A program made the position numbers and the translations under genes. This document shows positions 12,243 through 19,093 of a stretch of 23,361 nucleotides of DNA, one piece after another (positions within the stretch are counted from its first letter, which is position 1; every line of letters begins with the position of its first letter). Where the stretch lies: contig JBOGWY010000350.1 of the NCBI GenBank assembly GCA_050694015.1, positions 1 to 23,361 of the forward strand, given 5' to 3'. Origin of the DNA: JBOGWY01 sp050694015 (GTDB lineage: Bacteria > Actinomycetota > CADDZG01 > WHSQ01). A model generated the notes under the pieces. That model was not told where the DNA came from and did no database searches. It saw only the letters and a list, made by a program, of their open reading frames with translations.

Positions 12243-13103
12243 GTGAGGTCGTCGAACCACCTGGGTAAGAACATGTCTATGAGAGCTCTCGCGACCCGCT
12301 CGATCGTCGGCGCCCTCCTGCTCGTACTGGCAGGGGCCTTCGTCGCGCCTGCCTCGGCCGCCCCCAGCAAGGTGAGCTCGGATCCGGACGAGGGCGAACA
12401 GCTCCACGAGGCCCCCGAGCGGGTCACGATCACCTTCGACCAGCCGCTCGATCCGTCCTCCCACATCGAGGTCGAAAACCATTGCGGCGACCGCGTCGAC
12501 GAGCAGCCCACCGACGTCAACGGCACCGAGATGTCGGTCCCGGTCACCGGGAACTGGGGCGGGATGTATCACGTCACCTACGTCGCGAAGGGTGTGGCGG
12601 GGGTCACCGGACAGCAGACCGGCAGGTTCATGTTCTCGGTTCACGCCGGCGCCGAGTGTGACGGCGGCGGTGGCGGTGGTCACGATCACGGCGGTGGCGG
12701 TGGCACCGGCGGTGGGCACGACGGCGGGCATGAAGGTGGCCACGGCGGTGGCGGTCACGAGGGCTCGGGGGAGCACGGTTCCGGAGCCGGTGCCCACGAC
12801 CCCGGCGCGCACGAGAGCGCCGCGCACGGCTCCACGACGCATGGGTCCGCGCACGGCGCCCACGCCGGGAGCGGAACCGACCACGCGGAGATGGATCACG
12901 GCGGACACTCGAGCGACGGGAAGCACGCAGACCACCACGCGAATGGCGCCGGTTCGGAGCGCGACGAGACACGCAACATCACGAGCGCACCATCGGGAGA
13001 TCTCCGGGGGCCGGGGTCCGATGCCGTGATGTTGTCTCTGGGTCTGTGCGCGCTGCTGGGTCTCCTCGGCGGAGCCCTCCTCAGGTTCTCGGCGCCGAAG
13101 TAA
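12243..13103 (+). CDS. CopC-like secreted/membrane-anchored protein with Gly/His-rich linker
   Basis: The product is 286 residues from GTG 12243 (AGGAGGG upstream; Met11 and Met13 are alternatives). A signal peptide ends near ASA-APSK (residue 39/40). Residues about 41-140 are a CopC-type beta domain: SDPDEGEQLHEAPERVTITFDQPLDP at its start and a V.G....G.y.VtY-like stretch. The family normally begins the mature chain with Ala-His, whose histidine binds Cu(II); here the start is APSKV, so that ligand is missing. A linker of roughly 95 residues (about 142-235) is almost only Gly, His, Asp, Glu, Ser and Ala, with many HG/HE pairs, and may bind metal. A C-terminal membrane helix (about 262-280, SLGLCALLGLLGGALL) anchors it. 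Its end overlaps the convergent copD gene by 23 bp. Confidence 0.78.
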   Translation: MRSSNHLGKNMSMRALATRSIVGALLLVLAGAFVAPASAAPSKVSSDPDEGEQLHEAPERVTITFDQPLDPSSHIEVENHCGDRVDEQPTDVNGTEMSVPVTGNWGGMYHVTYVAKGVAGVTGQQTGRFMFSVHAGAECDGGGGGGHDHGGGGGTGGGHDGGHEGGHGGGGHEGSGEHGSGAGAHDPGAHESAAHGSTTHGSAHGAHAGSGTDHAEMDHGGHSSDGKHADHHANGAGSERDETRNITSAPSGDLRGPGSDAVMLSLGLCALLGLLGGALLRFSAPK

Positions 13104-14133
13104 CGCTCGACGCCGGGTCGGTCGCCTCCCTCGTACGTGCCTGTCCGGTCAACACCGCGGTCACGCCGATGATCGCGACCCCGAGCGCGAGTTCGATCGC
13201 GATGGTGCGGCGGAAGAGATGCGCACTCGAACGCGCACGGTCGTTGGTCTCGAGCTTGTGGCGCACGTAGAAATGGTTGACGCCGCCGAGCGCGAGCACG
13301 AAGAGGAACGCGCCGATCTTGATCGTCAAACTCCGTCCGTAGCGCGTGTCGATCATGTCGGACAGCTTGCCGATGTCGAGGAACGAGTTGATCGTGCCGG
13401 TGATCGCGATGATCGCGATCGATATCGCCGCGAGCTTCGAGAAGCGGATGACGACCGGTGTGAGCATACGCACGCGATCGTCGTCGTCCTTGCCCCGCCA
13501 CGCGCTCGGCAGAACCATGGCCATCAGGACGATGCCGGTGAGCCACGTCGACCCGGATGCGAGATGGATCACGTCGTTCGGGATCGACACCACCTGCGGC
13601 GTCGCGACGAAAGCGTGGCCCGACATCGAGTTCGTGAGCAACAAACCCGTTGCGAGACCGCTCCATGCGGCCCACCACGTCATCGTCGGAGACCTCCGGT
13701 CGTCACCGGCCCCGGCCAGCGCCGACTTCTCGACGTGCCGAACCAGCAGGACCGCGAGTCCGAGCAGCAGCGGGAAGCGGAGGAGGTGCCACTGTCCGAA
13801 CGGAGTAGATGCGATCGCCGAGAACGTGTCGCTACCAACGTCGCCACCGGTGCCCTCGGCGATCAGCGTGGCCTGGAGGAGCAACGACACGATCGTGGCT
13901 ATGGCCGATCCCACGAGCGCGGCCTGGACGAGGTCCTCGAGGCGACGAGACAACCGCGCCCGGCCCTCGGACCAGCCGGCCTCGCCGACGCCGGCGAAGG
14001 AGGGGCGTAGGACGAAGAACAGGAACGGGACGAGCCCGAAGATGAAGGCGTGGGCCGTGAAGGTCGTGAACCGGGCAACCAAGAAGGCGATGCCGCGGAA
14101 CGTCTCTTCGAAGCCTCCCTCGATCCCGGGCAT
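13081..14133 (-). CDS. copD: CopD-family copper resistance/transport membrane protein
   Basis: The product is 350 residues with about eight to nine membrane helices and the CopD-type layout: an N-terminal helix with ARFTTFTAHAFIFGLVPFLF, a central segment SGHAFVATPQVVSIPNDVIHLASGSTWLTG (the conserved H..a...W..G region, His residues on the outer face), and a KIGAFLFVLALGGVNHFYVRHK stretch near the end. CopD proteins are linked to copper uptake into the cytoplasm, often with CopC supplying periplasmic copper. The CopC-like gene is convergent and overlaps by 23 bp rather than being in the same operon, so the two are adjacent but separately transcribed. The short cytoplasmic tail ends in a Ser/Thr-rich stretch. 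Metal assignment follows the family. Confidence 0.82.
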   Translation of the reverse strand: MPGIEGGFEETFRGIAFLVARFTTFTAHAFIFGLVPFLFFVLRPSFAGVGEAGWSEGRARLSRRLEDLVQAALVGSAIATIVSLLLQATLIAEGTGGDVGSDTFSAIASTPFGQWHLLRFPLLLGLAVLLVRHVEKSALAGAGDDRRSPTMTWWAAWSGLATGLLLTNSMSGHAFVATPQVVSIPNDVIHLASGSTWLTGIVLMAMVLPSAWRGKDDDDRVRMLTPVVIRFSKLAAISIAIIAITGTINSFLDIGKLSDMIDTRYGRSLTIKIGAFLFVLALGGVNHFYVRHKLETNDRARSSAHLFRRTIAIELALGVAIIGVTAVLTGQARTREATDPASSVTSAPRT

Positions 14134-14151
14134 GTAGCCTAAGAGTCTGCC

Positions 14152-14298
14152 ATGACGTCGTCGCAGCTCATCCTGATCTCAGTGACGTCGGCGATCGTTG
14201 CCGTATTCACGATGCTGGTCGTTGCCTCGATCCTCCGCGCCCGCGACCGGGACGACACCTCGAAGAAGGACGACGAGGAGAGAAGCTCTAGCTCCTGA
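14152..14298 (+). CDS. Small single-pass membrane protein, 48 residues
   Basis: ATG 14152 to TGA 14298 encodes one hydrophobic helix, residues 6-28 (LILISVTSAIVAVF, then TMLVVASIL), followed by a basic junction RARDRDD and a charged tail rich in Lys, Asp, Glu and Ser. This positive-inside design is typical of real small membrane proteins. It starts 18 bp from the divergent copD start and its last 11 bp overlap the convergent STAS gene. I see no strong ribosome binding site. I do not recognise a family. It could be a regulatory subunit for a neighbouring membrane protein, but that is speculation; chance translation is possible. Confidence 0.5.
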   Translation: MTSSQLILISVTSAIVAVFTMLVVASILRARDRDDTSKKDDEERSSSS

Positions 14299-14653
14299 AG
14301 CCCTGCGCGGCCTCTTCGACGGTCGGCGCGATCGAGACGCCCTCGGCGAAGCCCGTGATGGTGAACAGCTTGAGATGCTGCTCGCGGGTGCAGGAGATCG
14401 CAAGGTCGCCGCCGGCCTCGCGCAGACGACGGACGCCACCCATCAGCGCGCCCAAGCCCGACGAGTCCATGAAGGGCACCCCGTCGAGGTCCACGACGAC
14501 TTTCGCGTTCTCACCGCCGCCGGACGCCTCGAGGATGTTCGCGATCGCGTCGCGGAGCGAGCCCACGGTATAGACGTCCAGGTCCCCGGTGGGGCTGAGG
14601 ACCTGGAAGCCGTCCGCGTTGGATATATCGATGTCTATCTTTTGCTGTGCCAC
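14288..14653 (-). CDS. STAS-domain anti-sigma factor antagonist
   Basis: The product is 121 residues from GTG 14653, chosen because AGGAG lies about six bases upstream; the longer frame to 14704 runs into the preceding gene. It is a single STAS domain: IDIDISNADGFQVLSPTGDLDVYTV at the start and VVVDLDGVPFMDSSGLGAL with the phosphorylatable serine (Ser64/Ser65 of DSSG). Such proteins bind and sequester an anti-sigma kinase (RsbW type) when unphosphorylated, releasing a sigma factor. Its start overlaps the end of the upstream PP2C gene by 19 bp, so the phosphatase and its likely substrate are co-translated. No kinase gene is in the window. The role is well supported by motif and context; the sigma factor controlled is unknown. 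Confidence 0.88.
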   Translation of the reverse strand: MAQQKIDIDISNADGFQVLSPTGDLDVYTVGSLRDAIANILEASGGGENAKVVVDLDGVPFMDSSGLGALMGGVRRLREAGGDLAISCTREQHLKLFTITGFAEGVSIAPTVEEAAQGFRS

Positions 14654-16233
14654 CGCTGCTCTCCTGACCTTTCGCGATCCTCGCCGGTCGGGGCGCCCAA
14701 CCACTCGATCACCAGCATCGTCAGGTCGTCGTCCAGCTTACCGGCTGCGAAACGCTCGACCTCTTCCACCACCTGTTCGACGAGCGCCTCGGAGGCAAGA
14801 GGGGCCAGACTAACGAGTAACTCGGCGAACCGATGTTCCCCGAAGACCTCTGCCTGTGGCGACTTCGCCTCGAGGAACCCGTCGGTGAACAGAACGAGCC
14901 GATCGCCGGGTTCGAGGTTCACGACGGTCTCCGACAGTCCCGGCTCGTCGAACCATCCCAGCGCGCGATTGCGCGGCCCTTCGAGGTAGTACCCGCGCGG
15001 CGATGGCGTCATGCCCTTCAGATCCGAGGCCGCGGCCGGGCCGCGGATGATGAACGGCGAGTGATGGCCCATGTTCATCCACCGCGCTTCTCCCGTGGCG
15101 AGATCGATCGTCGAGTAGATCAACGTCGTGAACGACTCCGAGTCGGTCGCTTCGCGCAACGTGCGGTTCGCGGACTCGATCACCTGTGTCGGCGTCGCAC
15201 CGCGTCCGCGCTCCGCGCGCAGCGCGGAGAGCGCGAGGGTCGCCATCAGCGCGGCGGCGATGCCCTTGCCCGACGCGTCGCCGACGACGACCGAAAGCAT
15301 GTGGCCGGTGACCTCGACGTTGTACCAGTCGCCGCCGACGAGGTTCGCCTGGCGCTGCAGCGGCACGAGGCGCGCCCCGGGGGTCTCGGGGATCGTTCGC
15401 TGGAGGAGGTTCCGCTGGATCGAGGCTGCGATCGCCAGCTCACTCTCCTGCAGGGCGAGTTGTTGGAGCTTCTTGAGGCCGACCTGCATCTCGCGGAAAC
15501 GACTCGCGACCTCACCCACCTCGTCGCGCGAGGTGATGTCGATCTGGTGGTCGAACTCACCGCGGCCCACGGCGCGTGCTGCGTCGACCAACTTGGACAG
15601 GTCGGAGACCAGATGGCGGGGCAGGATCACCGCCATCGTGATACCGACGGCCAGCGCGCCGACGGTCAGCGCGACGAGCGCGACGATCGTCGCGTCGGAG
15701 CGCAGCTGCAGGTCGCGCTGGCTCGCGATCACCGCGCGGTCCTGCGTCTCGCGTAGCAGTTGTCCCAGCGTCTCGATCTGGGAGATCAAGGGCGTGCCGT
15801 CCTCACCGAGAACGCGGAACGCGGCCGACCTCCGGCCCTCGGCGTGAAGAGGGATCACGTGGTCGTCCACCAGCAGGTGGAAGCTCTCGCCGGCGTCGAC
15901 CAGGTCCGACAGCAACTGCCCTTCCTCGCGTGCGGTGAAGAGCGATTCCGCGCGGCGCTGGTAGACGTCCGCGGTGGCGATCTCGCGCTCGTACTGGGCC
16001 AGCAGCGAGGGGTCACTGTCGATCAGGTAGCGATGGATCGCGGCCGACTGGGCCGTGTAGGAGCGAACGATCTCGTCCACCGCGACGAGGCCCGGAACGG
16101 CGCGGTCGAACACTCGCCGCTGGACGGTCGTGAGCGAGCTCAGCAACGAGAACGTGATCCAGCCGAGGACGGCGATCAGGACGATCAGCAGGGTGAAGCC
16201 ACCCACGATCTTCCACCGCAGGGAAAGGTGCAT
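14635..16233 (-). CDS. Membrane sensor PP2C (SpoIIE/RsbU-type) phosphatase with HAMP domain
   Basis: The product is 532 residues from ATG 16233 (a GTG at 16275 is possible but overlaps the divergent gene). Order of parts: membrane helix (residues 8-30), an extracytoplasmic four-helix sensor region (about 35-175), a second helix (181-205), HAMP (about 206-260; SKLVDAARAVGRGEFDHQ, SRDEVGEVASRF), and a SpoIIE-type PP2C domain to the end. Metal-site motifs are present: NLVGGDWYNV (Asp302), VVVGDASGKG (Asp319), LVLFTDGFLEA and LDDDLTMLV. It should dephosphorylate STAS antagonists in response to an outside signal; the STAS gene follows directly with a 19-bp overlap. The extracellular ligand is unknown. 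It is divergent from the metallophosphoesterase, the two start codons being about 23 bp apart. Confidence 0.9.
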   Translation of the reverse strand: MHLSLRWKIVGGFTLLIVLIAVLGWITFSLLSSLTTVQRRVFDRAVPGLVAVDEIVRSYTAQSAAIHRYLIDSDPSLLAQYEREIATADVYQRRAESLFTAREEGQLLSDLVDAGESFHLLVDDHVIPLHAEGRRSAAFRVLGEDGTPLISQIETLGQLLRETQDRAVIASQRDLQLRSDATIVALVALTVGALAVGITMAVILPRHLVSDLSKLVDAARAVGRGEFDHQIDITSRDEVGEVASRFREMQVGLKKLQQLALQESELAIAASIQRNLLQRTIPETPGARLVPLQRQANLVGGDWYNVEVTGHMLSVVVGDASGKGIAAALMATLALSALRAERGRGATPTQVIESANRTLREATDSESFTTLIYSTIDLATGEARWMNMGHHSPFIIRGPAAASDLKGMTPSPRGYYLEGPRNRALGWFDEPGLSETVVNLEPGDRLVLFTDGFLEAKSPQAEVFGEHRFAELLVSLAPLASEALVEQVVEEVERFAAGKLDDDLTMLVIEWLGAPTGEDRERSGEQRWHSKR

Positions 16234-16256
16234 CGGAAAAGTATCCTCGACGGGAG

Positions 16257-17132
16257 ATGAAACAGTCCCACGCACCGCGCCTGGGGGCCATCCTGACCGC
16301 CGGGCTCGCCGCCTACGCCTTCTACGAGCCGTTCCGGTTCCGGGTCGTCACCCACGACGTGCCCGTGCGCCGTGGGGGGCCGGCCCCGTCGATCCTGCAC
16401 GTTTCCGACACCCACCTGAACGCATCGGACGACCGCCTCTACGCCTTCCTGAAGAGCCTGCCGGAGCGTCTCGGCGAGACCCCCGATCTCGTGCTGGCCA
16501 CCGGCGACCTGATCGAGGGCAACTCCGGCATCACCCGGATCGTCGACGCCCTGGCCCACCTGGAAGCGAGGCTGGGACGCTTCTACATCCTCGGCAGCCA
16601 CGACTACTACATGTCTTCGGGGCCGAGCTATTCGAAGTACTTCCGCCGGTCCAAGAAGCCGAGCGTGGCCCTGCGAACGGCCACCGCCGAGCTCGAGAAC
16701 GGGCTCCAGGAGAAGGGGTGGATCCCGCTGACGAACACGACCGAGCACATCGAGGTGGCGCAGGGTCGCATCCGACTCGCCGGCGTCGACGATCCTCACC
16801 TGCGCCGCCACCGGACCGGCCACATCTTCAGGACCGCCGGCGACGCGCTTGCGGTCGGCCTCGTCCATGCCCCCGACGTCGTCTCGGAATGGGCGTTGAA
16901 CGGCTTCGATGTGGTGGTGGCCGGGCACACCCACGGGGGCCAGGTGCGCCTCCCCGGCATCGGCGCCGTGGTTACGAACTGCTCGCTCCCGGCGGGCCTT
17001 GCGGCCGGGCTCCACCGGGTCGGCAACACGTGGCTCCATGTGAGTCCGGGACTCGGCAACGGTCTCTACTCGCCGATCCGCTTCAACTGCCCGCCCGAGG
17101 CCACCTTCCTGCGCCTGTCCCCCGCCCTTTAA
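16257..17132 (+). CDS. Calcineurin-like metallophosphoesterase, membrane-anchored
   Basis: The product is 291 residues. The N-terminus has a hydrophobic stretch (LGAILTAGLAAYAFY, residues 9-23), either a signal anchor or an uncleaved leader. The metal-site motifs are in order: HVSDTHL (Asp51, His53), ATGDLIEG (Asp84), LGSHDYY (His115), GLVHAPD (His204) and VAGHTHGGQVRLPG (His224, His226). In most family members the third motif is GNHD; here it is GSHD, a change of the metal-bridging Asn to Ser. Actinobacterial relatives often have GSND-type variants, so the change may be tolerated. The family includes YkuE-like enzymes acting on phospholipid or cell-envelope phosphoesters; substrate is unknown here. 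Confidence 0.85.
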   Translation: MKQSHAPRLGAILTAGLAAYAFYEPFRFRVVTHDVPVRRGGPAPSILHVSDTHLNASDDRLYAFLKSLPERLGETPDLVLATGDLIEGNSGITRIVDALAHLEARLGRFYILGSHDYYMSSGPSYSKYFRRSKKPSVALRTATAELENGLQEKGWIPLTNTTEHIEVAQGRIRLAGVDDPHLRRHRTGHIFRTAGDALAVGLVHAPDVVSEWALNGFDVVVAGHTHGGQVRLPGIGAVVTNCSLPAGLAAGLHRVGNTWLHVSPGLGNGLYSPIRFNCPPEATFLRLSPAL

Positions 17133-17135
17133 GAT
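17106..17135 (+). promoter_or_regulatory. Possible promoter of tRNA-Pro
   Basis: TAAGAT (17130-17135) fits the TAnnnT -10 pattern and lies 10 bp before the tRNA 5' end. TTCCTG (17106-17111) is an 18-bp-spaced, imperfect -35. The -10 includes the stop codon of the metallophosphoesterase. Without it, the tRNA would have to be read from the upstream gene. Confidence 0.35.
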
Positions 17136-17145
17136 GGGCCCCTTC

Positions 17146-17222
17146 CGGGAAGTGGCGCAGCTTGGCAGCGCGCAGCGTTCGGGACGCTGAGGTCGGGGGT
17201 TCAAATCCCCCCTTCCCGACCA
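17146..17222 (+). tRNA. tRNA-Pro(CGG)
   Basis: The cloverleaf is complete. The acceptor stem CGGGAAG (17146-17152) pairs with CTTCCCG (17212-17218), discriminator A at 17219, and CCA encoded (17220-17222). The D stem is GCGC/GCGC. The anticodon stem CAGCG/CGCTG encloses loop TTCGGGA, anticodon CGG at 17180-17182. The T loop GGTTCAAAT is canonical. It reads the proline codon CCG, common in this GC-rich genome. Confidence 0.97.
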
Positions 17223-17316
17223 GAAGGGAACGGGAGATACTGAGCGCCGAGGTTCAACCCTGAGCTTCGACCCATTTCTCAATGGATCCTGGGAGGCCTA
17301 GATCTCCGAAACAGAC

Positions 17317-17667
17317 TTGGGCGCGATACGCAGCGTCCTGATCGTCGACGACAACGAAGACATCCGCGACGTGCTCCGGATGGTGTTCGAGGTGGACGGG
17401 TTCAAGGTGGTCGGGGAGGCCGCCAACGGGGTCGAGGCCGTCGCCGTCGCGCTGGAACACCGCCCCGACTTCGTGATCCTCGATTACCTGATGCCGGAGC
17501 AGAACGGCGAGAAGACCGCCGAGATCCTGCGCACGCTCGTGCCCGAGACGCGGATCGTGGCCTTCTCCGGCGTGATCTCCAGGAAGCCCGACTGGGCCGA
17601 TGCGTTCCTGACCAAGGACCGCGTGTCCGAGATCCTCCCGATGGTCAGGGGTCTGCTGGGGGCGTAG
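17317..17667 (+). CDS. Stand-alone response-regulator receiver domain
   Basis: The product is 116 residues from TTG 17317. It is a single receiver domain with no output domain: VLIVDDNEDIRDVL (acidic pocket Asp11, Asp12), FVILDYLMPEQNG (phosphoacceptor Asp56), VAFSG (Ser84) and FLTKDR (Lys100). Such CheY-like proteins relay a phosphate to a partner or act by binding. No histidine kinase is next to it. There is no good ribosome binding site at the TTG (GGGAGG lies about 20 bases upstream), and no earlier in-frame start exists, so the start is uncertain. It follows the tRNA by 94 bp and precedes the sulfatase by 40 bp. The phosphodonor is unknown. Confidence 0.85.
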   Translation: MGAIRSVLIVDDNEDIRDVLRMVFEVDGFKVVGEAANGVEAVAVALEHRPDFVILDYLMPEQNGEKTAEILRTLVPETRIVAFSGVISRKPDWADAFLTKDRVSEILPMVRGLLGA

Positions 17668-17707
17668 GGCCCGTCGCCGTCGCGACGCGTGGGACACTCG
17701 GCGGCGC

Positions 17708-19093
17708 ATGCGGACACCATCTGGAACTCCTTTCCAAATAGTCGCGCGTCTGGCTGTGATCGTGACGCTGACCATGGGGGCCGCGACCGCGGCGGCTGTG
17801 ACGCGCGACGCGGGCGCCGTCGCCGAGCCGTCGCCGAACGTCATCATCATCGTCACCGACGACCAACGACGAGAGCTGCTCCAACGCGACGCCATGCCCG
17901 CGACCACGCGCCTCTTCGCCGGTGGAGGCACGAAGTTCACGCGGGCGTACGCAACGACCCCGTTGTGTTGCCCGTCGAGGGCCTCGATCTTCAGCGGTCG
18001 CTACGCGCACAACCACGGCGTCGAGAACAACCAGCAGGCGGGCTCGTTCGACGAGGACTTCAGCGTCCAACGCTATCTCCGCGACCAGGGTTACCGGACG
18101 GCGCTCTTCGGCAAGTTCCTGCTCGGGCGGCCGCTGGACGACGATCCCGAACACTTCGATGAATGGGCGACGTTCCTCCGGAGCCCGATGACATACCGCG
18201 ACGGCAACTGGAACGTCGACGGAACGGTGCAGGAGGTACCGGGCTACTCGACGACCTATATCGGCGAGCGAGCAGTGGGATTCATCGAGGAGCAGGAGAG
18301 CGTCGACATACAACCATGGATGATGATGTTGTCGACGGCCGCTCCGCACGCGCCGTTCCTCCCCGACGAAACGTATGCCGGTGCGACGGTTCCGCGCTGG
18401 GATCCGGACGCCGCCGTCGGCGAGCGGCGCCTTGGAGACAAGCCCCCGTTCGAGCGCATCGGTGACGCGTCACGACGCGAGAGCGCACGCATACGCCGGC
18501 GCCAAGTGCGAACGTTGTTCTCGGTGGACGACATGATCCGAGACGTGTTCGATGCGCTCGGTCGCACCGGCGAGAGCAACACGCTGGCTTTCTTCCTCTC
18601 CGACAACGGCTACATGTGGGCCGAGCACGGACTCAGCGGTAAGCGGTACCCGTATCTCCCGTCGACACGGATCCCATTGTTGATGCGCTGGCCGGGCCGC
18701 GTCGCTGCGGGGTTCCGCGACCGTCACCTCGTCGCGACGATCGACATCGCCCCCACGATCCTCGATGCGGCCGGGATCACGCCCGATGACGCCTATCCGA
18801 TCGACGGACACTCCTTGCTCGGTAACCGCAGCCGCGATCGGTTGCTGCTCGAGTTCGAACCCGAGGGGGGGTTGTGGCCCTGGGCTTCGACGATCACGAG
18901 GCGCTACCAGTACATCGAGCACTACGCCGACTCGGGCCGCGCGCTCTTCCACGAGTACTACGACCTCAGACGAGACCCGGCGCAGCTCCGCAACCTCTAC
19001 GGCGACAGGAACGCCGACAACGACCCCGCCCGCCGCGATCTCAGACGAACCCTGGCGCGCGACAAGGGGTGCGCGGGGAGCACCTGTCCCTAG
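17708..19093 (+). CDS. Secreted type I sulfatase (formylglycine-dependent)
   Basis: The product is 461 residues. A hydrophobic leader (residues 10-30, with an ATAAA stretch) suggests export. The sulfatase fold is clear: NVIIIVTDDQR (metal ligands Asp51, Asp52), TTPLCCPSRASIFSGRYAHNHG with the C-x-P-S-R motif (Cys87 converted to formylglycine, Arg91), KFLLGRP, and FFLSDNGYMWAEHGLSGK with the second metal pair Asp-Asn. Activity needs a formylglycine-generating enzyme, not seen in this window. The C-terminal part (YEYYDLRRDPAQLRNLYGD-like) is the usual sulfatase tail. Substrate is unknown; arylsulfatase and glycan sulfatases share these motifs. Its TAG stop abuts the stop of the convergent gene with no gap (TAGCTA, 19091-19096). 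Confidence 0.9.
   Translation: MRTPSGTPFQIVARLAVIVTLTMGAATAAAVTRDAGAVAEPSPNVIIIVTDDQRRELLQRDAMPATTRLFAGGGTKFTRAYATTPLCCPSRASIFSGRYAHNHGVENNQQAGSFDEDFSVQRYLRDQGYRTALFGKFLLGRPLDDDPEHFDEWATFLRSPMTYRDGNWNVDGTVQEVPGYSTTYIGERAVGFIEEQESVDIQPWMMMLSTAAPHAPFLPDETYAGATVPRWDPDAAVGERRLGDKPPFERIGDASRRESARIRRRQVRTLFSVDDMIRDVFDALGRTGESNTLAFFLSDNGYMWAEHGLSGKRYPYLPSTRIPLLMRWPGRVAAGFRDRHLVATIDIAPTILDAAGITPDDAYPIDGHSLLGNRSRDRLLLEFEPEGGLWPWASTITRRYQYIEHYADSGRALFHEYYDLRRDPAQLRNLYGDRNADNDPARRDLRRTLARDKGCAGSTCP

Noticed and set aside
12660..12960. Gly/His-coding low-complexity DNA as a possible CRISPR or tandem repeat array
   Set aside because: There is no regular spacer structure; the pattern is codon-level low complexity in one reading frame.
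17146..17316. tRNA-Pro as an integration site of a mobile element
   Set aside because: I found no second copy of the tRNA 3' end and no integrase in the window.
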